DNA of 64,000 bases from Streptomyces asiaticus (lineage in GTDB: Bacteria; Actinomycetota; Actinomycetes; Streptomycetales; Streptomycetaceae): the NCBI RefSeq assembly GCF_018138715.1, contig NZ_JAGSHX010000006.1, positions 2,976,001 to 3,040,000 of the forward strand, in the 5' to 3' direction. Every line of letters begins with the position of its first letter. Position 1 is the first letter of the stretch. The position numbers were made by a program, and so were the translations under genes. Of this stretch, positions 52,067 through 61,461 are shown piece by piece. The notes under the pieces were generated by a model, which saw nothing but the letters and a program-made list of their open reading frames with translations, was not told the origin of the DNA and did not search any database.

Positions 52067-53476
52067 GTGTCATACCCGCCGACCACCGGCAGAGCCGCAC
52101 CGCCGCCCGCGCCCGCGGCCCCGCCGCGGACCGCGTGGGCCGAGGGGCTCGACCGGGCGCGGGCGGCGGCGACGACCGAGCCCGGCCGGCTGCGCGTCAT
52201 CGGGGCGGTGCTGGCCGCGCTGGTGATCGCGTTCGGCGCGGTCACGGCCTGGCAGGTCTCCGACCGGCAGACCGCGGCGGACGCCGTGGCCGAGCGCAGC
52301 CAGCCGCTGAGCGCCGACGCGGCGCAGATCTACCGCTCCCTTGCCGACGCGGACACCACCGCCACCGGAGGCTTCCTGGCGGGCGGCCAGGAGCCTCCCC
52401 AGGTCCGGCAGCGGTTCGTGCGGGACATCGACACCGCGTCCAAGCTGCTGGTGCGGGCCGCGGCCAATACGGAGGGCTCGTCCTCCGCCCGCGACGAGAT
52501 ACAGAAGATCAATCAGATGCTGCCGGTCTACACCGGTCTGGTCGACTCCGCGCGCGCCAACAACCGCCAGGGGCTGCCGCTGGGCGGCGCGTATCTGCGC
52601 TATGCCAACGACACCATGCGCGACAAGCTGCTGCCCGCCGCGGGCAGGCTCTACCAGGCGGAGACCGCCCGCCTCGGGGAGGACTACGAGGACGCCGAGG
52701 CATGGCCGTGGGTGGCGATCGCCACCGGTCTGGTCGCCCTGGGCGCGCTGGGCTGGGCCCAGCGCCGCGAGTTCCTGCGGACCAACCGGGTGCTCAGCCG
52801 CGGTCTGCTCACCGCCACGGCCGCCTCCACGGTGGTGATGCTGTGGCTGGTGGTCGGCCACGCGGTCGCCAGCACCCAGCTCAGCGACTCCAACGACCAC
52901 GGGGCGAAGTCCCTCCAGGTGCTCAACGAGGCGCGGATCGACTCCCTGCGGGCCCGCGCCGACGAGAACCTGACCCTCGTGGCGCGCGGCGCGGTCGTCG
53001 TGGACGAGGACGGTGCCAACAAGGGCAAGGACGCCTACGAGGTCAGCTATGGGGCGCGGATGTCCGCGCTCGTGGGCAAGGCGTCCGGCGACCGCCCCTC
53101 GGACGGAAGCCTGCTGGACAAGGCGCGCGCCCTCGCCAACGACGACGAGGGCCGCGAACCGGTGGAGAAGGCCGGCGGCCGGATCCACGAGTGGCAGGTG
53201 CGGCACAAGGCCGCCCGCGCCGCCGACGACGGGGGCGACTACAAGACGGCGCTGACGAAGGTCATAGGCGCCGACGACAGCACCGGCGAGTCCTTCGACG
53301 CGGTGGACAGCCAGCTGGCCAAGGCCCTCGACCATGAGCAGCGGGAGTTCCAGCAGGCCGCCGACGACGGACGCGGCGCGTTCACCGCCATGGCGCTGGG
53401 CGCCGGGGTGCTGGCCGTGCTGGGAGCCGCGGGAGCGGTGCTGGGCATAGGCCGCAGACTGTCGGAGTACCGATGA
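52067..53476 (+). CDS. GlnX-like four-helix membrane sensor protein
   Basis: 469 residues from GTG 52067 with GGGGGAGG upstream. Membrane segments lie at about 43-63, 206-224, 241-265 and 441-463. The protein looks like two copies of [helix, 140-175-residue extracellular helical loop, helix], the loops resembling four-helix-bundle sensor domains (YRSLADADTTATGGFLAGGQ in the first). No kinase or receiver domain is present. It overlaps the amino-acid binding protein gene (ATGA) and heads the run that includes the PknG-like kinase, as glnX does in mycobacteria, so I infer that it transmits binding-protein occupancy to the kinase. Confidence 0.72.
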   Translation: MSYPPTTGRAAPPPAPAAPPRTAWAEGLDRARAAATTEPGRLRVIGAVLAALVIAFGAVTAWQVSDRQTAADAVAERSQPLSADAAQIYRSLADADTTATGGFLAGGQEPPQVRQRFVRDIDTASKLLVRAAANTEGSSSARDEIQKINQMLPVYTGLVDSARANNRQGLPLGGAYLRYANDTMRDKLLPAAGRLYQAETARLGEDYEDAEAWPWVAIATGLVALGALGWAQRREFLRTNRVLSRGLLTATAASTVVMLWLVVGHAVASTQLSDSNDHGAKSLQVLNEARIDSLRARADENLTLVARGAVVVDEDGANKGKDAYEVSYGARMSALVGKASGDRPSDGSLLDKARALANDDEGREPVEKAGGRIHEWQVRHKAARAADDGGDYKTALTKVIGADDSTGESFDAVDSQLAKALDHEQREFQQAADDGRGAFTAMALGAGVLAVLGAAGAVLGIGRRLSEYR

Positions 53477-54513
53477 GGACGATGGGGGGCGGAAGCATGC
53501 GATCGCTGCGATCGGCCGCCGCGGTGACGGTATGCGCCCTGGGCGTGGCCACGGCCATCGCGGTCCCGGCGATGATGGACGACGGCGGGGACGGCGGCGG
53601 CAAGGGCGGTGCGCGGCAGCCGCATACGGTGCGGACCGGCGCCGAGGCCGCGTCGGCGGACAGCTGCCGCGATCCCGAGGCGAGCCTGCGCCCGTCCAGT
53701 GCGAGCGGTCCGGCCATCAAGCGGATCAAGAACCGTGAGGTCAACGGGCACAAGCTCAACAAGCTGATCGCGGGCGTCGACCAGAACAGCTACCGCTGGG
53801 GATACCGCGATCCGGCCACCGGCGACCTCACCGGCTTCGACATCGACCTGGTGCGCGCCATCGCCGACGACATCTTCGGCGATCCGGACGCGGTCATCTT
53901 CCGCACCATACCCACCAGTCAGCGCATCAAGGCCCTCCAGCAGGGCAAGGTCGACGTGGTGGTGCGCACCATGACCATCAACTGCGACCGGATCAAGGAC
54001 GTGGCGTTCTCCACCGCGTACTTCCAGGCCGGGCAGCAGGTGCTGGTCCCCGACGACTCGTCCATCACCGGCTACAACAAGACCCTGCGCGGCAAGAAGG
54101 TCTGCACCGCGCAGGGTTCCACCGCCGAGGCCGAGCTGGACAAGCCGGACACCGGGGCCGAGCATCTGGGCGCGATCAAGGTGAAGCCCGTCCCCAACCA
54201 GCTGGACTGCCTGGTCAGACTTCAGCTCGGCCAGGTGGACGCGGTGATCACCGACAACGCGCTGGCGGCCGGCCAGGCGGCCCAGGACCCCTCCGTCAAG
54301 CTGGTCGGCTCGCGATTCACCGATGAGTTCTACGGCGTGGCGATGAACAAGGACGACGACGACCTGGTACGCCGGGTCAACAAGGTTCTGGAGAACTACC
54401 GCCAGGGCGGGGCGGGCAGCCCTTGGATGCAGGCCTACCAGAAGTGGCTCGCCAAGGACTTCAGCACGACGCAGGAGAACCCGACGCCGCCCACCCCCGA
54501 ATACAAGGACTAG
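53473..54513 (+). CDS. GlnH-like extracellular amino-acid binding protein (SBP_bac_3)
   Basis: 346 residues from ATG 53473, overlapping the upstream stop; a second in-frame ATG at 53497 is possible. After an N-terminal hydrophobic anchor (AAAVTVCALGVATAIAV) and a Gly/Asp linker, the SBP_bac_3 fold starts near LIAGVDQNSYRWGYRDPATG and includes LTGFDIDLVRAIADDIFG and VDVVVRTMTINCDRIKDVAF, typical of glutamate/glutamine/aspartate binding. The Cys in TVCALG is not in a lipobox, so it is probably membrane-anchored rather than a lipoprotein. No ABC permease genes accompany it, favouring a sensory rather than a transport role. Confidence 0.82.
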   Translation: MRTMGGGSMRSLRSAAAVTVCALGVATAIAVPAMMDDGGDGGGKGGARQPHTVRTGAEAASADSCRDPEASLRPSSASGPAIKRIKNREVNGHKLNKLIAGVDQNSYRWGYRDPATGDLTGFDIDLVRAIADDIFGDPDAVIFRTIPTSQRIKALQQGKVDVVVRTMTINCDRIKDVAFSTAYFQAGQQVLVPDDSSITGYNKTLRGKKVCTAQGSTAEAELDKPDTGAEHLGAIKVKPVPNQLDCLVRLQLGQVDAVITDNALAAGQAAQDPSVKLVGSRFTDEFYGVAMNKDDDDLVRRVNKVLENYRQGGAGSPWMQAYQKWLAKDFSTTQENPTPPTPEYKD

Positions 54514-54685
54514 CGCGGACAAGGACCAGCAAGGACGAGGGCCGGCGCGCACGAGCACGACGGACCCGGACACATCGGGCAAGAGCAAGGATCACGGACC
54601 GGCAAGGATTAGCACCCGCCCCACACGCGTAGGGATGACGCAGCAGACAGATCACATAACGGTTACGGACATGGAGAGGTGATCG

Positions 54686-56011
54686 ATGGGGGTCCCGGGA
54701 CCCTTCCCCAGTTTCGCGGGGGCACCCGACGGCCCGGTCATGGGCCGGGAGGAGGTGGACCGCGCACTGGCGAAGCTCGCCGCCGAACACGAGGCGATCG
54801 AGTCCTCGCTGCTCGCCCTCCAGGACCACGCGGGCAGAAGGCTTCTCGAGGGCGCCGAGCTCACGGGCGTCACCAAGGACCGCTGGTCCACCACCGAGCA
54901 GGCCATCTCTCTCCTGTGGAGCTACTTCGACGCGTACACCGAGGCCCTCACCCGGGCCCGTGAGGTGCGCTCCCGTCACCGCTGGCCGACACAGGACGAG
55001 TTGACCGAGCTCACCGAGCTGCTGTGCGGCACCGCGATCACCCTGCCCAGCAGCGCCACCCTCGGCGGTTCCCCGCTGCTCAGCGAGGAGTTGGGTCTTG
55101 ACCGGCTGGTCGACCGGATGAACCGCTGGTACGCGGAGGCCCTCGACGTCATCGTCAGCGCCGACGCCGTATGGTCCGCGCTGCCCGCCCGGATCGACAT
55201 GCTCTCCGCCGAGCTGCACCGCACCCGTTCGCTGGCCCACTCGGTGGGGGTGCGTCCCGGTGAGCACCCCTCGGGGGACGATCTGGAGCAGATCACCGCC
55301 GAGCTGACCGCGCTGCGCGCCGAAGTGGTCTCCGACCCGCTGGCCTTCTGGAAGCATGCCAGCGGCAGCTCGGCGCCCGGCGGCGGCAGCCCCGACACCG
55401 AGCGCTATGACCGCGCCGCCCGCGCCCTGGAGGATGTGCGCCGGGAGATCGAGGCGGTCCTGGATGTGCGGCAGGACGCCGAGCGGCGGCTGATGCGGCT
55501 GCGGGATGTGCTCTCCCGCGCCGATCGCACCCTGGCGGAGGCGCGTCAGGCGCGCGGTGAGGTGCTCGCGAAGATCGCGGCATCGGAGGTTCCGGCCGTC
55601 AGCGGCCCGCCGACCGCGCTGCACGAGCAGCTGGTCGCCGCCGCCGACTACCGCAGGCGTTCGCAGTGGCACCGGCTCTCACCGCTGCTGGAGAGCCTGG
55701 AGCAGCGCGCCGACGACGAGCTGCTGCGGGCCCGCGAGTCGTTGACCGCGGTCACCGCGCCGCTCGCCGTCCGCGCCGAGCTGCGCGGCCGGCTCGACGC
55801 GTACAAGGCGAAGGTCGCCCGCCATGGCATGGCGGAGGACCCGTTCCTGGTGGAGCGGTATGACGTGGCCCGCCGGATGCTGTGGAGCGCCCCGTGCGAT
55901 CTGCGGGCGGCCGAGCAGGCCGTGCTGCGCTACCAGCAGGCGGCGGCCGAGGCCCTGGTGCCACGCCAGACGGGCCCGGCCGGGCAAGGCATCGAGGGAG
56001 GCACGGAATGA
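54686..56011 (+). CDS. Coiled-coil protein of unknown function between GlnH-like and PknG-like genes
   Basis: 441 residues, strongly helical and charged, with no signal peptide or membrane helix. Long coiled-coil candidates run about 25-60, 165-215 and 245-300. GGAGAGG precedes the ATG. It is separated from the binding protein gene by a 172-nt gap, the widest in the run, and its TGA overlaps the kinase ATG. I do not recognise a family. Position suggests a cytosolic adaptor or substrate of the kinase. The gap could hold an internal promoter, but no clear -10/-35 was seen. Confidence 0.7.
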   Translation: MGVPGPFPSFAGAPDGPVMGREEVDRALAKLAAEHEAIESSLLALQDHAGRRLLEGAELTGVTKDRWSTTEQAISLLWSYFDAYTEALTRAREVRSRHRWPTQDELTELTELLCGTAITLPSSATLGGSPLLSEELGLDRLVDRMNRWYAEALDVIVSADAVWSALPARIDMLSAELHRTRSLAHSVGVRPGEHPSGDDLEQITAELTALRAEVVSDPLAFWKHASGSSAPGGGSPDTERYDRAARALEDVRREIEAVLDVRQDAERRLMRLRDVLSRADRTLAEARQARGEVLAKIAASEVPAVSGPPTALHEQLVAAADYRRRSQWHRLSPLLESLEQRADDELLRARESLTAVTAPLAVRAELRGRLDAYKAKVARHGMAEDPFLVERYDVARRMLWSAPCDLRAAEQAVLRYQQAAAEALVPRQTGPAGQGIEGGTE

Positions 56012-58560
56012 ATGCGGCGGTCGTCGCCTGCCAGCGGCGTGACTGCGGCGGGTCCTACGAGGACGTGGGCGGAGGCGAGCTGTACTGCGATGTCTGCGGT
56101 ATGGCCCCGGTCGTCTCACCGCAGGGGATGGTGGCCTCACCGCCCACCGGGATCACCGGCCAGCCCGGGCCGGGCGGGAGCTCCTCGTCCCGGAGCGAGG
56201 GCTCGTCGGCGCGGAGCGGGCATTCCTCGGCGACCGGCCGGGACTCCTCGTCCGGCACCTCGGGCCGGTCGCGTTCGGCTCGCTCCTCCTCGTCCCGGCG
56301 CTCGGTGTCCGGGCGGCTGTCCCGCTCCATGTCCGGGCGCACCTCGTCCCGTTCGGTCTCGGTGCGCAGCTCCCGCTCCGCCACCTCGGCCTCCTCGGGG
56401 CGGAACGCCCTGGGCGCCGGTCTGGTCAGCGTCCCCGATGTGCCGCGCCCCGATCCCCGGACGGCGGTGCTGGCGGACCCCGAGGTCCCCGAGCGCAAGC
56501 GGTTCTGTAGCCGCGGGGACTGCGGTGCCCCGGTGGGCCGCGCCCGCGGCGAACGGCCGGGCCGCACGGAGGGGTTCTGCACCAAGTGCGGCCATCCGTA
56601 CTCGTTCGTACCGAAGTTGAACCCCGGTGACATCGTCCACGGCCAGTACGAGGTCGCGGGCTGCCTTGCGCACGGCGGGCTCGGCTGGATCTATCTGGCC
56701 ATCGACCGCGCGGTGTCGGACCGCTGGGTGGTCCTCAAGGGCCTGCTGGACACGGGCGACGAGGAGGCCCTGGCCGCCGCCGTCTCCGAGCGCCGCTTCC
56801 TCGCCGAGATCGAGCACTCCAACATCGTCCGGATCTACAACTTCGTCGAACACCTCGACCAGCGCACCGGCAGCCTCGACGGCTACATCGTCATGGAGTA
56901 CGTGGGCGGCAAGTCCCTCAAGGACATCGCCAACGCCCGCCGCACGAGCGACGGCCGCCGCAATCCGCTGCCGGTGGAGCAGGCGTGCGCCTACGGCATC
57001 GAGGCGCTGGAGGCGCTCGGCCATCTGCACAGCCGCAATCTGCTCTACTGCGACTTCAAGGTCGACAACGCCATTCAGCAGCAGGACCAGCTCAAGCTGA
57101 TCGACATGGGCGCGGTCCGGCGGATGGACGACCACGACAGCCCCATCTACGGCACGGTCGGCTATCAGGCCCCCGAGATCTCCGAGTCCGGCCCGTCGAT
57201 CTCCTCCGACCTCTACACGGTGGCGCGCACCCTGGCCGTGCTCACCTTCGACTTCCAGGGCTATACGAACGTCTACGTGGACAGCCTGCCGGACCCCGAG
57301 CACATCGAGGTCTTCCGGCGTTATGAATCCTTCTACCGGCTGCTGGTGCGGGCCACCGATCCCGACCCGGGGCGCCGCTTCGCCTCCGCGCGGGAGATGG
57401 CCGACCAGCTGACCGGGGTGCTGCGGGAGGTCGTGGCGCTACAGACCGGGCGGCCCCGGCCGGCCCTGTCCACGCTCTTCGGACCGGAACCGCGCGTGGT
57501 GGACACCGAGTTGTTCGCCGACGACGGAAAGGATCCGTCCCTGCTGGGCGCCCGGTCCGCCGGGGGCGCCACCGCGCCCCTCATCCCCGCGCAGCGCCCG
57601 CCGGGCCCGCTGGCCCTGCCGCTGCCCGCCGTCACCACGCTGGACGGACGGGCCACCGCGCTGGCGCTCCCGGTGCCGCTGGTGGACTCCGACGACCCCA
57701 ACGCGGGGTTCCTGGCCGGTCTGCTGGCCGCCGACCCCGCCGAGGTGAGCGCCGCGCTGCGGACCGCGCCCGTGGACTCGGTCGAGCTGCGGCTGCGCCG
57801 GGTGCGCGCCCAACTGGAGCTGGCCCAGGAGCATGACGCGGGCGTCGCGCTCACCGGTCTCGAGGCCGCGTACAGCGACGACTGGCGGATCGTCTGGTAC
57901 CGGGGGCTGCACGCGCTGGCCAGCGGCGACCGCGAGACGGCCGCGCTCTCCTTCGACGCCGTCTACGACGCGTTCCCCGGTGAGCCCGCGCCGAAGCTGG
58001 CGCTCGGCGTCTGCGCCGAGGTGCTCGGCCAGTTGGACAACGCGGCGGAGTACTACCGGCTGGTCTGGGCCTCCGACCCCAGCTTCGTGAGCGCCGCCTT
58101 CGGCCTCGCCCGGGTCCTGCTGTGCTCCGGGGACCGCCCGGGCGCGGTGCGGGCTCTGGAGTCGGTGCCGGAGTCCTCGATCCACTACACGGCGGCGCGG
58201 GTCGCCGCCGTACGGGCCCGGCTGCGCCAGCGCGCGCCGTACGACGCCCTGCTGAGCGATCTGACGGCCTCGGCGGCCCAGGTCGAGCGGCTGGGCGAGT
58301 TCGGTCTGGACGCGGTGCGGCGGGAGCGGCTGCGTACGGAGGTCCTGGGCAGCGCCCTGGATTGGGTACTGTCCGGCAGCAGCGGGGCGCCCCCGGGACA
58401 CAACCGGCCCGCTCTGCTCGGCAGCAGCCTGGACGAGCGCGGGCTGCGCTTCGGATTGGAGCGCTCGTACCGTGTACTCGCCAGACTCGCCCAGCGAGGC
58501 GAGGAGAGGATCGAACTGGTGGAGCGGGCCAACCGCTTCCGCCCCAGGACGTGGGTGTGA
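56008..58560 (+). CDS. pknG: PknG-like Ser/Thr protein kinase with zinc ribbons and TPR domain
   Basis: 850 residues from ATG 56008 with GGGAGG upstream. Order: Cys cluster C8, C13, C27, C30; a Ser/Arg-rich linker (58-131); second Cys cluster C167, C172, C191, C194 (rubredoxin-like, as in PknG); kinase domain about 205-480; C-terminal TPR region about 590-850. Kinase residues: Gly loop LAHGGLGWIYLAID, Lys244 (WVVLKG), catalytic YCDFKVDN (Asp349, Asn354), and DMG 366-368 in place of DFG, as DLG in PknG. Cytosolic. In mycobacteria PknG responds to GlnH/GlnX and phosphorylates the FHA protein GarA; here PP2C, VWA and FHA genes follow. Confidence 0.9.
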   Translation: MNAAVVACQRRDCGGSYEDVGGGELYCDVCGMAPVVSPQGMVASPPTGITGQPGPGGSSSSRSEGSSARSGHSSATGRDSSSGTSGRSRSARSSSSRRSVSGRLSRSMSGRTSSRSVSVRSSRSATSASSGRNALGAGLVSVPDVPRPDPRTAVLADPEVPERKRFCSRGDCGAPVGRARGERPGRTEGFCTKCGHPYSFVPKLNPGDIVHGQYEVAGCLAHGGLGWIYLAIDRAVSDRWVVLKGLLDTGDEEALAAAVSERRFLAEIEHSNIVRIYNFVEHLDQRTGSLDGYIVMEYVGGKSLKDIANARRTSDGRRNPLPVEQACAYGIEALEALGHLHSRNLLYCDFKVDNAIQQQDQLKLIDMGAVRRMDDHDSPIYGTVGYQAPEISESGPSISSDLYTVARTLAVLTFDFQGYTNVYVDSLPDPEHIEVFRRYESFYRLLVRATDPDPGRRFASAREMADQLTGVLREVVALQTGRPRPALSTLFGPEPRVVDTELFADDGKDPSLLGARSAGGATAPLIPAQRPPGPLALPLPAVTTLDGRATALALPVPLVDSDDPNAGFLAGLLAADPAEVSAALRTAPVDSVELRLRRVRAQLELAQEHDAGVALTGLEAAYSDDWRIVWYRGLHALASGDRETAALSFDAVYDAFPGEPAPKLALGVCAEVLGQLDNAAEYYRLVWASDPSFVSAAFGLARVLLCSGDRPGAVRALESVPESSIHYTAARVAAVRARLRQRAPYDALLSDLTASAAQVERLGEFGLDAVRRERLRTEVLGSALDWVLSGSSGAPPGHNRPALLGSSLDERGLRFGLERSYRVLARLAQRGEERIELVERANRFRPRTWV

Positions 58561-58563
58561 TCG

Positions 58564-59964
58564 ATGTCGCAGATGCCGCAGCCGCCCCAGCTGTCAGCCT
58601 GCCCGGCCTGTGATGAGCCGCCGCAGGCAGGGGACAGATACTGCGATCGGTGCGGTGCCGATCTGACGGTGGCGGCCGCGCTGGCGGCCGAGGCCGCACT
58701 GTCGGCGGACGCGATCGCCGGCCGACCGGAGGCGCACGGCGACCTGCCGGAGGCGTACGGCGACCTGCCGGCGCCGCCGCGGGTGAACGGGGCGGCGCGG
58801 TCCACCCACCCGGAGCCGGAGCCGGACGACTACGAGCTGGCCGCCCCGACCTCCGGTGAGTACGGCCAGGTGGCCGACCCGCGGGCCGCGGCGGCGCTCG
58901 GCGCGCCCGAGGCACCCGTCGAGTCCGTCGAGCCCGGCATCCACCCGGAGACCAACGCGAGTACGTACACCAGCGCGGCGAGCAGCACGGGCAGCGGCAC
59001 CGGCACCGGGGCGGACCCCCGGCTGCCCGGCGGCGAGCACCGCCCCCGGTGCGCCGCGTGCCAGGAGGGCACCATCGACCAGGACGGCTACTGCGAGCGC
59101 TGCGGACACGCCCAGGCACGGACCCGCGACCATATGGAGAGTGAGCTGGAGGGAGTCGCGGCGGCCAGCGACCGCGGGCTGCGCCACCACCGCAACGAGG
59201 ACGCGTTCTCGGTGTCCACCGCCGCGCTGCCCGACGGCACACCGGCCATGGTCGCCGTGGTGTGCGACGGGGTCTCCTCGGCCACCCGCCCCGACGAAGC
59301 CTCGGCGGCCGCGGCCGACTCCGCGAACCAGGCGCTGCGGGCCTCGCTGCCCCGCGGCGCCCACCCCCAGCAGGCCATGAACGAGGCGATCATCGCCGCC
59401 GCCGACGCGGTCAACTCCCTGGCCCAGGACACCGGCGCGGCGGCTCCCCCTCATGAGGGGCAGCGCCATCAGAACGCACCGGCGTGCACCATCGTCAGCG
59501 CCGTCGTCACCAGCGACATCCTCACCATCGGCTGGGTCGGGGACAGCCGCGCCTACTGGGTCCCCGACGACCGTACGACCCCGCCCGCGCGGCTCACCGA
59601 GGACGACTCGTGGGCGGCCCAGATGGTGGCAGCGGGGCTGATGTCGGAGGCGGAGGCGTACGCGGACGAGCGCGCCCACGCCATCACCGGCTGGCTCGGG
59701 GCGGACGCCTATGAGCTGGAGCCCCACACCGCCTCGTACAAGCCGGACCGGCCGGGCGTCGTGGTGGTGTGCACCGACGGGCTGTGGAACTACGCCGAAT
59801 CGGCGGAGCAGATGGCCCGCGCGGTGCCGCCGGACGCCCGTTCCCGGCCGCTCAACAGCGCGCAGGTCCTGGTCGGTTACGCCCTGGACGGCGGGGGCCA
59901 CGACAACGTAACAGTGGCGGTCGTGCCGTTCCCCGCTGCCCCGGGCCGGGCAGGATCCGCCTGA
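58564..59964 (+). CDS. PP2C-type protein phosphatase with two zinc ribbons
   Basis: 466 residues, starting 3 nt after the kinase stop. Two CxxC...CxxC modules lie at residues 13-30 and 163-180, joined by an Ala/Glu/Pro-rich linker. The PP2C domain begins near 198: RNEDAF (residues 210-215), VVCDGVSSAT (metal Asp235-Gly236), IGWVGDSRAYW, VVVCTDGLWNYAE and GHDNVTVAVV. All metal Asp residues are present, so it should be active. It is the natural antagonist of the adjacent kinase. Cytosolic, no membrane helix, unlike the PstP type. Confidence 0.93.
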   Translation: MSQMPQPPQLSACPACDEPPQAGDRYCDRCGADLTVAAALAAEAALSADAIAGRPEAHGDLPEAYGDLPAPPRVNGAARSTHPEPEPDDYELAAPTSGEYGQVADPRAAAALGAPEAPVESVEPGIHPETNASTYTSAASSTGSGTGTGADPRLPGGEHRPRCAACQEGTIDQDGYCERCGHAQARTRDHMESELEGVAAASDRGLRHHRNEDAFSVSTAALPDGTPAMVAVVCDGVSSATRPDEASAAAADSANQALRASLPRGAHPQQAMNEAIIAAADAVNSLAQDTGAAAPPHEGQRHQNAPACTIVSAVVTSDILTIGWVGDSRAYWVPDDRTTPPARLTEDDSWAAQMVAAGLMSEAEAYADERAHAITGWLGADAYELEPHTASYKPDRPGVVVVCTDGLWNYAESAEQMARAVPPDARSRPLNSAQVLVGYALDGGGHDNVTVAVVPFPAAPGRAGSA

Positions 59965-59986
59965 CGGTCGCCAAGGAGCGGATGAC

Positions 59987-61393
59987 ATGGCCCACTTCTC
60001 CACCCCCGACGCGCCGCGGTTCTCGGTCGAGGTCTACCAGAACGAGTACCTCCCCGAGGGAGGCCGCGAGGTGAACGCGATCATCACCGTCACCTCGACC
60101 GGCGGCGGGGCCACGGCAGGGCCGCCGATACCCGCGCCCGCCCATGGCGGGTTCGAGGACGCTCCGGGCGCGTACGACAGCGCGTCCGGCCGGAGCGGCG
60201 GCTCCCCCCACGCGGCCCGCGCGGCTGTGGTGATCATGGTGGACTGCTCCGGCTCGATGGACTATCCGCCGACGAAGATGCGCCACGCACGGGACGCGAC
60301 CGCCGCCGCGATCGACACCGTGCGCGACGGCGTGGCCTTCTCCGTCGTGGCGGGCACCCACAAGGCCGTCGAGATCTTCCCCGGCAACGGGCGGTTGGCC
60401 ATCGCCGATCCGCTCACCCGCGCCCAGGCCAAGGAGGCGCTGCGGAGCCTGAGTCCGGGCGGCGGTACCGCGATCGGCACCTGGCTGCTCCAGGCCGACC
60501 TGCTGTTCGACTCCACCGACGCCGCGATACGGCACGGCATCCTGCTCACCGACGGGCGGAACGAGCACGAGGAGCCGCAGCGGCTGCGGGCCGTGCTCGA
60601 CGCCTGCGCGGGCCGGTTCACCTGCGACGCCCGCGGGGTGGGCACGGACTGGGAGGTCGAGGAGGTCACCGGGATCGCCGCCGCCCTGCTCGGAACGGCG
60701 GACATCGTGGCCGATCCCGCCGGGCTCGCCGCGGACTTCACGCGGATGATGGAGACGGCGATGGGCAAGGAGGTCGCCGACGTCAGCCTCCGGCTGTGGA
60801 CTCCCAGGGGCGCCGAGGTGGCGTATGTGAAACAGGTCGCACCGACGGTCGAGGATCTGACCGCCCGGCGCGTCGAGGCCGGTCCGCGCGCCGGCGACTA
60901 CCCCACCGGGTCCTGGGGCGATGAGTCCCGCGACTACCACCTCTGCGTGAGGGTTCCGGCGGCCGAGGTCGGCCAGGAGATGCTGGCGGCCAGGATTTCC
61001 CTGGTTCAGCCGGTGCCCGACGGGGTCGGCAGCCCGCCCAGTCCCCTGGCGCAGGGGCTGGTGCGCGCGGTGTGGACCGATGATCTGGTCGTCTCCACCG
61101 CGATGAATCCGCAGGTGGCGCACTATACGGGCCAGGCCGAACTGGCACAGGCCATCAAACAGGGCATGAATGCCCGCAAGTCCGGCGATGCCGAACAAGC
61201 GACCGCGAAGCTGGGGCGTGCCGTACAGCTGGCGGCCGCATCGGGGAACGAAGACACGGCGAAACTGCTTGCGAAGGTGGTGGACGTGCTCGATGTGGCG
61301 GCAGGTACTGTGCGACTGAAGGCGAAGGTCGCGGAAGCGGACGAGATGACACTCGAAACGCGCTCCACCAAGACAGTTCGCGTCAAGAAGTAG
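59987..61393 (+). CDS. Von Willebrand factor A domain protein
   Basis: 468 residues. A short N-terminal beta segment precedes the VWA domain, whose MIDAS motif is IMVDCSGSMD (Asp86, Ser88, Ser90); the distal Thr is in SPGGGTAIGTWLL and the acidic loop in LLTDGRNEHEE, so metal binding is complete. The C-terminal third is helical. No signal peptide: it is cytosolic. GGAG lies upstream of the ATG. Bacterial VWA proteins near PP2C and FHA genes often work as metal-dependent adaptors. It starts 22 nt after the phosphatase gene. Confidence 0.88.
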   Translation: MAHFSTPDAPRFSVEVYQNEYLPEGGREVNAIITVTSTGGGATAGPPIPAPAHGGFEDAPGAYDSASGRSGGSPHAARAAVVIMVDCSGSMDYPPTKMRHARDATAAAIDTVRDGVAFSVVAGTHKAVEIFPGNGRLAIADPLTRAQAKEALRSLSPGGGTAIGTWLLQADLLFDSTDAAIRHGILLTDGRNEHEEPQRLRAVLDACAGRFTCDARGVGTDWEVEEVTGIAAALLGTADIVADPAGLAADFTRMMETAMGKEVADVSLRLWTPRGAEVAYVKQVAPTVEDLTARRVEAGPRAGDYPTGSWGDESRDYHLCVRVPAAEVGQEMLAARISLVQPVPDGVGSPPSPLAQGLVRAVWTDDLVVSTAMNPQVAHYTGQAELAQAIKQGMNARKSGDAEQATAKLGRAVQLAAASGNEDTAKLLAKVVDVLDVAAGTVRLKAKVAEADEMTLETRSTKTVRVKK

Positions 61394-61461
61394 CACATAA
61401 CCAGCACTCACGTAGCTCTTCTCGGCAGAAACGCCAAGAACGCCACAGAGGGGGATCCGAC

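Noticed and set aside
56055..56633. Minus-strand frame opposite the Ser/Arg linker of the PknG-like kinase
   Set aside because: It mirrors the repetitive linker DNA; codon bias and domain content support only the plus-strand gene.
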